From DASTFY01 sp963769115 (GTDB lineage: Bacteria; Actinomycetota; Acidimicrobiia; Acidimicrobiales; Ilumatobacteraceae): a DNA stretch of 64,000 bases. Where the stretch lies: contig CAVYKN010000009.1 of the NCBI GenBank assembly GCA_963769115.1, forward strand, positions 62,001-126,000, in the 5' to 3' direction. Both the position numbers and the translations under genes were made by a program. This document shows, one piece after another, positions 8,688 to 17,888 of the stretch; position 1 is the first letter of the stretch; each line of letters begins with the position of its first letter. The notes under the pieces are model-generated. The model did no database searches and was not told the origin of the DNA. It worked only from the letters and a program-made list of their open reading frames with translations.

Positions 8688-9477
8688 ATGTCCTTCACCG
8701 CCAAAGACGTGCAGACGCTGCGCCAAGCGACGGGCGCAGGGATGATGGATGCCAAGCGCGCCCTCGAGGCTGCCGACGGCGACTTCGAGGTCGCGGCGCA
8801 GTGGCTCCGGGAGAAGGGCCTGGCCAAGGCCGCCGAGCGGGCCGACCGGGAGAACACCCAGGGCGCCGTCGCTGTCTTCGTGGACGGCGCCGTCGCCAGC
8901 ATCGTCCAGCTCAAGTGCGAGACGGACTTCGTGGCCTCCTCCGAGCGGTTCAAGACCCTGGTGTCCGACATGGCCGCGCTGGTCACGGCCAAGGGGATCG
9001 AGGCGACGGCCGACCGCGCCAAGGAGATCGAGGAGCTGCAGCTCACGCTGAAGGAGCACATCGAGCTGGGCGAGGTCGTACGCCTGGAGGCCGGTGACGG
9101 CAACGTGCTCGACTCGTACCTCCACGTCCAGGGCAATCGCGGTATCAACGCCGTCCTGGTCGAGCTCTCCGGGGGGACGCGCGCAGCTGGCCCACGACAT
9201 CGCGGTGCACATCGCGTTCGCCCGCCCGAAGTACCTGAGGCGGGAGGACGTGCCGGCCGAGGACGTCGAGAAGGAGCGGGCCACGCTCGAGACCATCACC
9301 CGCAACGAGGGCAAGCCGGAGCAGGCCATCGGCAAGATCGTCGAGGGCCGGCTCAACGGGTACTTCAAGGAGATCTGCCTCCTCGAGCAGCCCTACGCCA
9401 AGGACGACAAGCAGTCGATCGGCCAGCTCCTCGGCGACGCCACCCTGGTGCGCTTCGTCCAGGTCGAGATCGGCTGA
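8688..9477 (+). CDS. tsf: Elongation factor Ts (frame broken by a G-run)
   Basis: EF-Ts is the guanine-nucleotide exchange factor for EF-Tu. The N-terminal part reads FTAKDVQTLRQATGAGMMDA and contains the exchange motif KCETDFVA. The frame breaks at a run of six G at 9171-9176. Reading five G gives LSGGRAQLAHDIAVHIAFARP and continues to YAKDDKQSIGQLLGDATLVR and the stop at 9477. The protein is then about 262 residues, close to normal. EF-Ts is essential, so a real frameshift is unlikely; the extra G is probably a sequencing error. The gene lies between rpsB and pyrH in the usual order. Confidence 0.95.
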
Positions 9478-9485
9478 CGACCCGA

Positions 9486-10238
9486 ATGGGCGCGATCTCG
9501 CCGGACGGTGCCGAAGACCCCTCGCCGAAGTGGCGGCGGGTGGTCCTGAAGCTCTCCGGCGAGGCGCTGGCCGACGGCTCCGGCTTCGGTCTGTCTCCGG
9601 CCATCCTCGATCAGATCGCCTCGGAGGTGGTCGAGGCCCGGCGCGAGTTCGGGGTCGACCTGGCCATCGTGGTCGGCGGGGGCAACTTCTGGCGCGGCCT
9701 GAAGGGCGCGGGCCAGGGGATGGACCAGGCCCAGGCCGACTACATGGGCATGATCGCCACCGTCATGAACGGCCTGGCCCTACAGGACAGCCTGGAGCGC
9801 CTGGACCAGCCCACCCGGGTGATGACGGCGCTGGAGATGCCCAAGGTGGCCGAGCAGTACATCCGCCGTCGCGCCATCCGCCACCTCGAGAAGGGCCGGG
9901 TGGTCATCTTCGCCGGCGGCACCGGGAACCCCTTCTTCACCACCGACACCGCGGCCGCGTTGCGGGCCGCCGAGATCGAGGCTGACGCCATCTTGAAGGG
10001 CACCCACTCGGGCGTCGACGGCGTCTACAGCGCCGATCCCAAGCTCGATCCTGAGGCCACGCGGTACGAGCGGATCTCGTACATCGACGTCATCAACCAG
10101 GGCCTCAAGGTGATGGACGCCACCGCCATCACGTTCTGCATGGAGAAGGGGTTGCCGATCGTGGTGTTCGACCTGCTCGGGGACGGGAACATCCGGTCCC
10201 TCCTGCAGGGTCGCCGCGTCGGTACTCTGGTCGCGTGA
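9486..10238 (+). CDS. pyrH: UMP kinase
   Basis: 250 residues. It phosphorylates UMP to UDP with ATP in pyrimidine synthesis. Seen motifs: VVLKLSGEAL (phosphate loop, residues 19-28), VVGGGNFWRG, the SLERLDQPTRVMTALEMP block, FAGGTGNPFFTTDTAAALRA and LKGTHSGVDGVYSADP, all typical of bacterial PyrH in the amino-acid kinase fold. Start ATG 9486 lies 8 nt after tsf. Its stop overlaps the frr start (GTGA), so rpsB-tsf-pyrH-frr is one operon. Confidence 0.97.
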   Translation: MGAISPDGAEDPSPKWRRVVLKLSGEALADGSGFGLSPAILDQIASEVVEARREFGVDLAIVVGGGNFWRGLKGAGQGMDQAQADYMGMIATVMNGLALQDSLERLDQPTRVMTALEMPKVAEQYIRRRAIRHLEKGRVVIFAGGTGNPFFTTDTAAALRAAEIEADAILKGTHSGVDGVYSADPKLDPEATRYERISYIDVINQGLKVMDATAITFCMEKGLPIVVFDLLGDGNIRSLLQGRRVGTLVA

Positions 10239-10792
10239 TCGAGGACACCCTGCTCGATGCCATCGACAAGATGGAGAAAGCAGTGGAGCACGTCCAGGGG
10301 CAGTTCGCGACCGTGCGGACCGGTCGCGCCACGCCGGCCCTCGTCGAGAAGCTGATGGTGGAGTACTACGGCGCCGATGTGCCGCTGCAACAGCTGGCGG
10401 GCTTCCAGGTCCCCGAGCCGCGCCTCCTCGTCGTGAAGCCCCACGACCGCAACGCCATGGGCGCCATCGAGAAGGCCATCCGCGACAGCGATCTCGGCAT
10501 CGCCCCCTCGAACGACGGTGTGGTGATCCGCCTCAGCTTCCCTGCGCTCACCGAGGAGCGCCGCAAGGAGTACGTGAAGCTGGCCAAGCACTACGCCGAG
10601 GACGGTCGCGTCGCGGTGCGCAACATCCGGAGGGACGCCCGCAAGCACCTCGAGGCTTCCGAGAAGAACCACGAGATCTCGGCCGACGAGCTCGAGCGCG
10701 CCGAGAAGGAGATGGAGAAGATCACCCACGAGCACGTCGACAAGATCGACAAGGCGCTGGCTCGCAAGGAGCATGAGCTGCTCGAGGTGTGA
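10235..10792 (+). CDS. frr: Ribosome recycling factor
   Basis: 185 residues, the standard length. RRF with EF-G splits post-termination ribosomes. The sequence has the family blocks VRTGRATPALVEKLMVEYYG, RLLVVKPHDRNAMGAIEKAI, PSNDGVVIRLSFPALTEERR and the basic VAVRNIRRDA. Start is GTG 10235, overlapping the pyrH stop by four bases. Confidence 0.97.
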   Translation: MIEDTLLDAIDKMEKAVEHVQGQFATVRTGRATPALVEKLMVEYYGADVPLQQLAGFQVPEPRLLVVKPHDRNAMGAIEKAIRDSDLGIAPSNDGVVIRLSFPALTEERRKEYVKLAKHYAEDGRVAVRNIRRDARKHLEASEKNHEISADELERAEKEMEKITHEHVDKIDKALARKEHELLEV

Positions 10793-10807
10793 GCGGAGGA
10801 GGCAGCA

Positions 10808-12115
10808 ATGGCAGACGAGCGCGACGAACCCGGAGAGGAGCAGGAACCCGCCGAGGGCGTGAAGATCGCCGACGACGACGGTCCCGCGCTGCGATTCGGG
10901 CCCGACGACACCGGCCCGCTGCCCCACTGGACGGAGCCGCCGACCGGTGAGGTGCCGAAGATCCTGGCCGACGAACCGCAGGACGACGTCGATCCGTGGT
11001 CGAGCTTCTCGGGCCAGGCCCCGGTCTGGCGCGACGACCAGAGTGAGACGCCCGACGCCGAGGTCGATCTGACGCCCCTGACCGGTGATCTACCCCCCGT
11101 CGATCCCGACGCCGAAGGCGAGCTGTTCGGCTCCGGGGAACCCTCCCGACCCACCGAGCGCACCACGCGCACGGCCACCGGCGAGCAGGCACGGGTCACG
11201 CCGATCCGCACCCGGCGCGAGCCGCCCGCACCACCGCGGGCTCGCCCCGAGAACACGGGGTCGGTCCCCCGCGGGAGCGGTTCGTCGACGCGTGACCTGC
11301 CGATGGCCATCGCCGTGGGCTTCGGCCTCGCGGCGGTGTTCCTCCTGCTGCTCAACTTCGGCGAGCGTTACGTCGTCGGTCTGGTCGCCGTGGCCCTCGC
11401 CGTGGCCGGTGTCGAGTTCTACGACACCGTGCGCAGCAAGGGCTACCAGCCCGCGCAGTTCATCGGCCTGGCTGCCATCATCGGCCTCCCGCTCGCCGCG
11501 TACTGGGTGGGGTCGGACGCACTGCCGCTCATCATCGTGCTCTCGTTCATCGCCACGGCGGTGTGGGGCATGGCGTCCGGCAGCGTCGACAGCGGCCCGC
11601 TGCCGAACACGGCCATCACGATGCTGGGGGTCGTCTACATCGGCGTCCTCGGTGCCTACGGGGCGTTGATCCTCCGCCTGCCTGAAGGGTGGGGCAAGGG
11701 TGTGCTCCTGGCCACGGTCGTCGGCGTGGTCGCCAACGACATCGGGGCCCTGTTCGTCGGCTCGAGCGCGGGCCGCACGCCCGTGGCGGCGTGGATCAGC
11801 CCGAACAAGACGGTCGAAGGCGTGGTCGGCGGGGCGTTCCTGAGCGTGATCGCGCTGGCCGTCGTCAAGCTGCTCAAGGTGGACCCGTGGGAGACGGGCA
11901 GCTGGGGCAAGCTGCTCCTGTTCGCCCTGGTGATCGTGATCATCACGCCCATCGGGGACTTCACCGAGTCGATGTTCAAGCGCAACCTGGACGTGAAGGA
12001 CTTCGGCACCCTGCTCCCCGGGCACGGAGGCGTCCTCGACCGGTTCGACGGTCTGTTGTTCGCCATGCCGGCCGCCTACTACGCCTCCCTCGTCCTCGAA
12101 CCCTGGGTCGCCTAG
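10808..12115 (+). CDS. cdsA: Phosphatidate cytidylyltransferase with long acidic N-terminal extension
   Basis: CdsA makes CDP-diacylglycerol from phosphatidate and CTP for membrane phospholipids. The C-terminal signature is clear: SMFKRNLDVKDFGTLLPGHG followed by GVLDRFDG. About eight hydrophobic membrane segments run from residue 165 to the end, with VEGVVGGAFLS and NDIGALFVGSSAGRTP typical of the family. Residues 1-155 form an unusual hydrophilic extension rich in Asp, Glu, Pro and Thr, probably cytoplasmic and disordered. The protein is 435 residues against 260-300 in most bacteria. Start ATG 10808 is preceded by GAGCGGAGG. It follows frr by 15 nt, the common actinobacterial order. Confidence 0.95.
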   Translation: MADERDEPGEEQEPAEGVKIADDDGPALRFGPDDTGPLPHWTEPPTGEVPKILADEPQDDVDPWSSFSGQAPVWRDDQSETPDAEVDLTPLTGDLPPVDPDAEGELFGSGEPSRPTERTTRTATGEQARVTPIRTRREPPAPPRARPENTGSVPRGSGSSTRDLPMAIAVGFGLAAVFLLLLNFGERYVVGLVAVALAVAGVEFYDTVRSKGYQPAQFIGLAAIIGLPLAAYWVGSDALPLIIVLSFIATAVWGMASGSVDSGPLPNTAITMLGVVYIGVLGAYGALILRLPEGWGKGVLLATVVGVVANDIGALFVGSSAGRTPVAAWISPNKTVEGVVGGAFLSVIALAVVKLLKVDPWETGSWGKLLLFALVIVIITPIGDFTESMFKRNLDVKDFGTLLPGHGGVLDRFDGLLFAMPAAYYASLVLEPWVA

Positions 12116-12213
12116 CGCGGCGCCGGCCGGCGGGCACGGCCTCCGGGCCCGACCGCCGAGTGCGGCTACGGTGCCTCGTCGAGGGGCACGACATACGTTC
12201 AGGGGAGGACCTC

Positions 12214-13359
12214 ATGCATCGGACCTCACGGCGGTTCGCGGCAGCGTTGATCGCGGCCGCCTCGCTGCTGCTCGTCAGCGCCTGCACCGGCGACGACGAC
12301 GCCTCCGGAGACACCACGGAAGCGGGCGGCGCGACGACTCCCGCCGCCGGTGACACCGCCGAGACCGCGGCCCCCGGCACCAGCGGTGGCGGCGCGTCCG
12401 GCGACACGCTGGCCGCCGTGCAATCGGCCGACGTCGTTCGCTGTGGCACACGCGACGACCTGCCCGGGTTCGCCGTGCTCGACTCGGCCGGGGAGCACGT
12501 CGGGTTCGACGCCGACTTCTGCCGCGTCATCGCGGCCGCCGTGCTGGGTGACGCCACGAAGGTCGAGTTCGTCGACGTCGCGACGGATGATCGTTTCACC
12601 GCGCTCCAGTCCGGCGAGATCGACGTGCTGGTGCGCAACACGACGTGGACGGCGACTCGCGACGGCACCGAGGCCGTGCAGTTCCTGCAGCCGACGTTCT
12701 ATGACGGTCAAGGGATGATGGTCGCTGCCGACAGCGGCATCACCGATCTCAACGGACTCGTCGGCGGCGTCGTCTGCGCCGCAGGTGGCACCACGACCGA
12801 GGGCAACATCGCCACCGAGTTCGAGCGGCTCGGCCTGGCCCCGCCGGAGGTGCTGTCCTTCGACGACGTCGCGCTGTTGCAGCAAGCGTTCCAGGAGGGC
12901 CGCTGCGATGGCTGGTCATCGGACCGCAGCCAGCTCACCGGTCTGCGCTCGAATTATCCGGACGGGCCGGATTCCCTCGTGATCCTGGAGGGGACGTTCT
13001 CCAAGGAGCCACTCACTCCTGGGGTTCGCGACGGCGACTCCCAGTGGGCTCAGGCCGTGCAGTGGGCCATCTTCGCCGCGATCCAGGCCGAGGAGTTCGA
13101 GCTCACCCAGGCCAATGTGGACGCGGAGCGCGACGGTTCGACCAACCCCAGCGTGCAGGCCTTCCTCGGGAACGAGATCGAAGGAGCTGTCCTCGATCCG
13201 GGGCTGGGTCTCCCCACCGACTTCGCGTACCAGGTGGTGAAGCAGGTCGGGAACTACGGCGAGATCTACGACCGGCACATCGTCCCGCTCGGCCTCGATC
13301 GCGGGCCGAATGCGCTCTGGAGCGACGGAGGACTGCTGTACGCCCCGCCCTACCGCTGA
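12214..13359 (+). CDS. Amino-acid ABC transporter substrate-binding lipoprotein (AapJ-like)
   Basis: 381 residues. The N-terminus is a lipoprotein signal with lipobox LLLVSAC near residue 24, followed by a Thr/Ala/Gly-rich linker. The rest is a family-3 solute-binding protein: VRCGTRDDLPGFAVLDSAGE, GFDADFCRVIAAAVLGD, DRFTALQSGEIDVLVRNTTWT and the general-amino-acid-type ending VGNYGEIYDRH...LDRGPNALWSDGGLLYAPP. It captures amino acids outside the membrane for the three genes that follow. The Aap assignment rests on the match of the C-terminal block and on operon layout; specificity is not shown. Start ATG 12214 follows a purine-rich AGGGGAGGA. Confidence 0.88.
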   Translation: MHRTSRRFAAALIAAASLLLVSACTGDDDASGDTTEAGGATTPAAGDTAETAAPGTSGGGASGDTLAAVQSADVVRCGTRDDLPGFAVLDSAGEHVGFDADFCRVIAAAVLGDATKVEFVDVATDDRFTALQSGEIDVLVRNTTWTATRDGTEAVQFLQPTFYDGQGMMVAADSGITDLNGLVGGVVCAAGGTTTEGNIATEFERLGLAPPEVLSFDDVALLQQAFQEGRCDGWSSDRSQLTGLRSNYPDGPDSLVILEGTFSKEPLTPGVRDGDSQWAQAVQWAIFAAIQAEEFELTQANVDAERDGSTNPSVQAFLGNEIEGAVLDPGLGLPTDFAYQVVKQVGNYGEIYDRHIVPLGLDRGPNALWSDGGLLYAPPYR

Positions 13360-13385
13360 CGTGACGGCCGTCCCGGCCCAGCACG

Positions 13386-14555
13386 ATGACCTCGACGACC
13401 CGGCCGCGACGTAGCCAGTCGCGGCCGCCCCCGTGGCGAGACGTCCGCGTCCTGCAGTGGGTGTTCCAGATCGCCGTCCTGGCGGTCATCGTCGCCGTCG
13501 TCGCCATCCTGGTCGGCAACGTCAGGGAGAACAGCCGCTCGCTCGGCATCCCCATCGGGTACGACTACCTCGACAACCCGGCGTCGTTCCCCATCCCCGA
13601 CAGCGATTTCCGCCAGCGCCAACCGGTCCGCGATGCCCTCGTCATCGGTCTGGTCAACACGCTCCGGGTGTCTCTCATCGGCATCGTGCTGGCGACCGTC
13701 CTGGGCACGGTCATCGGCGTCGCCCGGTTGTCGCGCAACTGGCTGCTGCGCAACGCCGCCCGCGTGTACGTCGAGGTCATTCGCAACCTGCCGCTGCTCC
13801 TCATCCTCACGTTCTGCTACGCCGGCCTGGCGCTCGTGGCGTTCCCCCGCATCGCGGACGCTTGGGAACCGGGCGGTCTCGTCGTCATCTCGAACCGCGG
13901 CGTCGTGCTGCCGTGGTACGACGGAGGCGGCGGGCTCCTGGCGGTGCTCGGGCTGGCGCTCGTGGCCGCCGTCATCACCTACCAACTACGCCGGCGGACG
14001 GCGGACCGAACGGGCGCGCCGGCCCGCAGCGGCCTCTGGGCCGTGGGCGCCTTCCTCGTCGTGGCCGCCGCAGGCTGGGTGGTCGTCGGCGTCGGCACGA
14101 GCGTGCCGACCCGCGAAGGCAACGCCGTGACCGGAGGGGTGCGCCTCAGCCCCGAGTTCTTCGCCATCCTCTTCGCACTCGTCATCTACACGGCCAGCCA
14201 CATCGCCGAGATCGTCCGCGGCTCCGTCCAGGCCGTGGCCCGCGGGCAGGGCGAAGCGGCGGACGCGCTGGCGTTGTCCGGCTCCCAACGGCTCTGGTAC
14301 GTCGTGCTCCCGCAGGCCTTTCGCATCGCCGTGCCACCGCTCGGCAACCAGTACCTCAACCTGACCAAGAACTCGACGCTCGGTGCCACGGTCAGTTACT
14401 TCGAGCTCGCCCAGGTCACGTCGATCGCGGTGGCCAACGGGGCGCCTGCCGTCCCGTCGTACCTCCTCACGCTCAGCATCTTCATCGTGCTGTCGCTCGT
14501 GCTGTCCCTCGCCGTCAACATCGCCAACCGCCGGCTGGCCCTGGTGGAGCGCTGA
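13386..14555 (+). CDS. Amino-acid ABC transporter permease (AapQ-like)
   Basis: 389 residues, HisMQ-type permease. It has the first membrane span (VFQIAVLAVIVAVVAILVGN), the LVNTLRVSLIGIVLATVLGT block, YVEVIRNLPLLLILTFCYAG and the cytoplasmic EAA loop (RGQGEAADALALSGSQRLWY). An insert of about 100 residues (13840-14150) between the two halves is typical of AapQ and lengthens the protein over HisQ. It pairs with the next permease to form the channel. Start is ATG 13386, 26 nt after the binding-protein gene. Confidence 0.9.
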   Translation: MTSTTRPRRSQSRPPPWRDVRVLQWVFQIAVLAVIVAVVAILVGNVRENSRSLGIPIGYDYLDNPASFPIPDSDFRQRQPVRDALVIGLVNTLRVSLIGIVLATVLGTVIGVARLSRNWLLRNAARVYVEVIRNLPLLLILTFCYAGLALVAFPRIADAWEPGGLVVISNRGVVLPWYDGGGGLLAVLGLALVAAVITYQLRRRTADRTGAPARSGLWAVGAFLVVAAAGWVVVGVGTSVPTREGNAVTGGVRLSPEFFAILFALVIYTASHIAEIVRGSVQAVARGQGEAADALALSGSQRLWYVVLPQAFRIAVPPLGNQYLNLTKNSTLGATVSYFELAQVTSIAVANGAPAVPSYLLTLSIFIVLSLVLSLAVNIANRRLALVER

Positions 14556-14571
14556 CAATGAGAGCGGCGAC

Positions 14572-15795
14572 ATGAGCCGGTTCGTGGCCGACTCGCCGGG
14601 CGGCGCGACCCGCTGGCTGCGCCGGAACCTGTTCCGCAACCCCCTCGACGGTGCCGTCACCGTCGTGGGCGGACTGGTGGCGGCGTGGATCCTCTGGCGG
14701 CTGGTTCGGTTCGTGCTCGTGACCGGGCGGTGGGAGATCGTGGAGGTCAACCTGCGGCTGTTCATGTACGGGCGGTACCCGGAGGTCCACGTCCTGCGCC
14801 TGTCCGTGGCCGTCGTCGTGGCCGCCCTGGTGGGCGGGCTGGTCGCCGGCGTCGTCCACGCCCGGCAGGTGGTGGCCGGCACGAGCACCGTGGAGCGCAT
14901 GACGCCCGCCCGTCGCCTCCTGGACCTGGCCGAGCGCTTCTGGCCGCTCGCGCTCGGGATCGGGATCATCCTGTCGATGACCCGGACACCCGGCCCGACC
15001 GTCACGGTTGCCGTGGCGGTCATCGCAGCCGTCCTCGGCCGGATCGCCGGCAACGTGGTCCCGCGACGTCTGCACCCGGTGGTCGCGGTCGCAGCCGTCG
15101 CTACGCCGTTCGTGCTCATCTGGTACCTGGCCGACGCCGTGGGTTGGAACGAGTGGACGGGGATGATGCTCAACGTCTTCCTCGCGGTGTCGTCGATCCT
15201 CCTGTGCTTCCCGTTCGGCGTCCTGCTCGCTCTCGGCCGGCGTTCCCGGCTCCCGCTGCTGCGCGGGATGTGCACCGTGCTGATCGAACTGGTGCGGGGC
15301 GCCCCGCTCTACGTCCTGTTGCTGATGGCCAACGTCGCCCTGGGCTTCTTCGTCCCCCAGGAACTGGCGCCGGGCAAGGTCGTGCGGGCCATCGTGGTCT
15401 TCACCATCTTCACCGCGGCGTACGTCGCCGAGATCGTCCGTGGCGGACTGCAGAGCCTGCCCTCGGGCCAGGAGGAGGCGGCCAAGGCGCTCGGGCTCTC
15501 GCCGACGCGGATCACGTTCCTGATCATCGTGCCGCAGGCGTTGCGCAACGTGATCCCGGCCGAGGTCGGCCAGTTCATCAGCTTGTTCAAGGACACGACC
15601 CTCGCCGGCGCCGCCATGGGCCTGTTCGAGGTCCTGCGGGTCTCGGAGGCCGTCCGGGCGCAGCCGGAGTTCGCCGGCCAGAACCTCCTGCCGGAGACCC
15701 TCGGCTTCGTCGCCCTGCTGTTCTGGGTGGGGTCGTACACCATGTCGCGTGAGAGCCAGCGCGTCGAGCGCAAGCTGGGGGTGGGCCAACGATGA
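14572..15795 (+). CDS. Amino-acid ABC transporter permease (AapM-like)
   Basis: 407 residues. The N-terminal half adds several extra hydrophobic segments, as in AapM. The C-terminal half is the HisMQ domain (GMCTVLIELVRGAPLYVLLL, IVRGGLQSLPSGQEEAAKAL, ISLFKDTTLAGAAMGLFEVL). Together with the upstream permease it should form the membrane pore for the importer. Start ATG 14572 is 16 nt after the previous stop. The stop overlaps the ATPase start (ATGA), showing tight coupling. Confidence 0.9.
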   Translation: MSRFVADSPGGATRWLRRNLFRNPLDGAVTVVGGLVAAWILWRLVRFVLVTGRWEIVEVNLRLFMYGRYPEVHVLRLSVAVVVAALVGGLVAGVVHARQVVAGTSTVERMTPARRLLDLAERFWPLALGIGIILSMTRTPGPTVTVAVAVIAAVLGRIAGNVVPRRLHPVVAVAAVATPFVLIWYLADAVGWNEWTGMMLNVFLAVSSILLCFPFGVLLALGRRSRLPLLRGMCTVLIELVRGAPLYVLLLMANVALGFFVPQELAPGKVVRAIVVFTIFTAAYVAEIVRGGLQSLPSGQEEAAKALGLSPTRITFLIIVPQALRNVIPAEVGQFISLFKDTTLAGAAMGLFEVLRVSEAVRAQPEFAGQNLLPETLGFVALLFWVGSYTMSRESQRVERKLGVGQR

Positions 15796-16592
15796 CCGAG
15801 CAGGACGCAACCGAGGAGGTCGAGGCGGTCGACGCCGATGCCACGCCGGCCGTCGGACCGGGTGACCCGATCATCGAGATGGAGGGAGTGGGCAAGCGCT
15901 TCGGCGACTTCGTCGCGCTGCGGGACGTGGACCTGTGCGTGAGCCGGCGGGAGGTGGTCGTCGTCATCGGTCCGTCGGGGTCCGGCAAGTCGACGTTGAT
16001 CCGCTGCATCAACCGGCTGGAGGAGCACGACGCCGGGCGGATCGTGGTCGACGGGGTGGAGCTCTCGGACGACATCCGCAACATCCAGGAGATCCGGCGG
16101 GAGACAGGGATGGTCTTCCAGCAGTTCAACCTCTTCCCGCACCTGACCGTGCTCGACAACATCACGCTGGCGCCCCGCCAGGTGCTCAAGCTGCGCCGGC
16201 GCCACGCCGAGGAGATGGGGATGGCGCTGCTCGAGCGGGTCCACATACCTGAGCAGGCGGCCAAGTATCCCGGCCAGCTGTCCGGGGGGCAGCAGCAGCG
16301 GGTCGCCATCGCCCGGGCCCTGGCGATGAAGCCGAAGGTGATGCTGTTCGACGAGCCCACGTCGGCCCTGGATCCAGAGATGATCAACGAGGTGCTGGAC
16401 GTCATGAAGGACCTCGCCCACGACGGCATGACGATGATCGTCGTGACCCACGAGATGGGGTTCGCCCGTGAGGTGGCGGACCGGGTCGTGTTCATGGCCG
16501 ACGGCCAGATCGTGGAGGAGGGCACGCCCGAGCACTTCTTCCTCGACCCTCGGGAAGACCGGACCAAGCTGTTCCTCTCCCAGATCCTGTAG
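15792..16592 (+). CDS. Amino-acid ABC transporter ATP-binding protein (AapP/GlnQ-like)
   Basis: 266 residues. Walker A GPSGSGKST is at 60-68, the Q-loop is in GMVFQQFNLFPHLTV, the signature is LSGGQQQRVAIARALA, Walker B is VMLFDEPTSALD and the switch His is in VVTHEMGFAREV. These match the polar amino-acid uptake family. It powers the two permeases encoded just upstream. The first ~27 residues are an acidic extension. Start ATG 15792 overlaps the permease stop. Confidence 0.93.
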   Translation: MTEQDATEEVEAVDADATPAVGPGDPIIEMEGVGKRFGDFVALRDVDLCVSRREVVVVIGPSGSGKSTLIRCINRLEEHDAGRIVVDGVELSDDIRNIQEIRRETGMVFQQFNLFPHLTVLDNITLAPRQVLKLRRRHAEEMGMALLERVHIPEQAAKYPGQLSGGQQQRVAIARALAMKPKVMLFDEPTSALDPEMINEVLDVMKDLAHDGMTMIVVTHEMGFAREVADRVVFMADGQIVEEGTPEHFFLDPREDRTKLFLSQIL

Positions 16593-16646
16593 GCCGCCAC
16601 CGGGGCCCGGTGAGCACCGGCCCGTGGGGGCTGGGAGACTTGCCGC

Positions 16647-17804
16647 ATGACGGTGCGAGTCGCCATCGCGGGGGCGTCCGGCTCGATCGGCACGCAGGCG
16701 CTCGACGTCATCCGGGCCGAGCGCGACCGCTACACGGTGGTGGGGCTGGGCGTGTCCTCGTCCGTCTCGACCCTCATCGACCAGGCCCTCGAGTTCCGTC
16801 CGAAGGTGGTCGCCGTCGCCGAACCGCAGGCGCGGGCCGAAGCGGCGGCCGCGCTCCCGTTCGCGGAAGTGGTCGCGGACCTGGCCGAGCTCGTCACCGA
16901 CGCCGACGTGGTCGTCAACGGCGTCGTGGGCTTCGCCGGCCTCCCGGTCACCCTGGCCACGCTGGCCGCCGGCCGCCGGCTGGCGCTGGCCAACAAGGAG
17001 AGCCTCATCGCCGCCGGGCCGGTGGTGCAGCCGCTGCGGGCCACGCCGGGGGCCGAGCTGATCCCGGTCGACTCCGAGCACGGCGCCGTGCACCAGTGCC
17101 TTCGCGCCGCCGAGGGTGGGACCCGCCAGCTCGACCGCATCGTGCTGACCGCCAGCGGCGGACCCTTCCGGGGGAGGACGGCCGAGGACCTCGCCGCGGT
17201 CACGGTCGAGGACGCGCTGGCTCATCCCACCTGGTCGATGGGTCCGAAGATCACGGTGGACTCCTCGACCCTCATGAACAAGGGCTTGGAGGTCATCGAG
17301 GCCCACGAGCTGTTCGGCGTCCCCTACGACCGCATCGAGGTCATCGTCCACCCCCAGTCGATCGTGCACTCGATGGTGGAGTTCAGCGACGGGTCCACCA
17401 TCGCCCAGCTGTCGCTCCCGGACATGCGCCTGCCGATCGGCTACGCCCTCGCCTACCCGGCCCGCATCGGGACGCCCTTCGGACGCATCGACTGGACGGA
17501 GCTGCGCCGGCTGGACTTCGAGCCCCCGGACCTGGGCACGTTCCGCTGCCTCGGCCTGGCCTACGAGGCCGGGCGGGCGGGCGGCACCGCCCCGGCCTGG
17601 CTCAACGCGGCCAACGAGGTGGCGGTCGAGGCGTTCCTCGCCGGAAGGATCCGATGGGCGGCCATCCCCGACGTTTTGGAAGGGGCCCTGTCCAGGCATG
17701 ATGGAGCAGTGCCGGACTCCGTTGACGCCGTGATCGAAGCGGACGGTCGGGGACGCGCCGCGGCCGCCGCCGTCATCGGCGCGATGGGGGACGCGGACCG
17801 ATGA
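16647..17804 (+). CDS. dxr: 1-deoxy-D-xylulose 5-phosphate reductoisomerase
   Basis: 385 residues. It converts DXP to MEP with NADPH, the second step of the non-mevalonate isoprenoid pathway. Seen: NADPH loop GASGSIG (9-15), ALANKESL (113-120), metal ligands D142 and E144 (VDSEHGAVHQ) and E215 (SSTLMNKGLE), and the flexible loop HPTWSMG. Start is ATG 16647; a GAGACT box ends 6 nt upstream and there is no Shine-Dalgarno, so it may be leaderless. Downstream ispG is a later step of the same pathway. Confidence 0.96.
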   Translation: MTVRVAIAGASGSIGTQALDVIRAERDRYTVVGLGVSSSVSTLIDQALEFRPKVVAVAEPQARAEAAAALPFAEVVADLAELVTDADVVVNGVVGFAGLPVTLATLAAGRRLALANKESLIAAGPVVQPLRATPGAELIPVDSEHGAVHQCLRAAEGGTRQLDRIVLTASGGPFRGRTAEDLAAVTVEDALAHPTWSMGPKITVDSSTLMNKGLEVIEAHELFGVPYDRIEVIVHPQSIVHSMVEFSDGSTIAQLSLPDMRLPIGYALAYPARIGTPFGRIDWTELRRLDFEPPDLGTFRCLGLAYEAGRAGGTAPAWLNAANEVAVEAFLAGRIRWAAIPDVLEGALSRHDGAVPDSVDAVIEADGRGRAAAAAVIGAMGDADR

Positions 17805-17888
17805 CCATCGGCACCCTCGTCCGCAGCGATCCGGAGGACGCACCCGGTCTCAGCCCTGGTCAATCGGCGTTCCGGCTGGCTCATCGCG

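Noticed and set aside
9171..9176. Programmed ribosomal frameshift in tsf
   Set aside because: No slippery heptamer or downstream structure is evident, tsf is not known to frameshift, and similar breaks occur all over the window.
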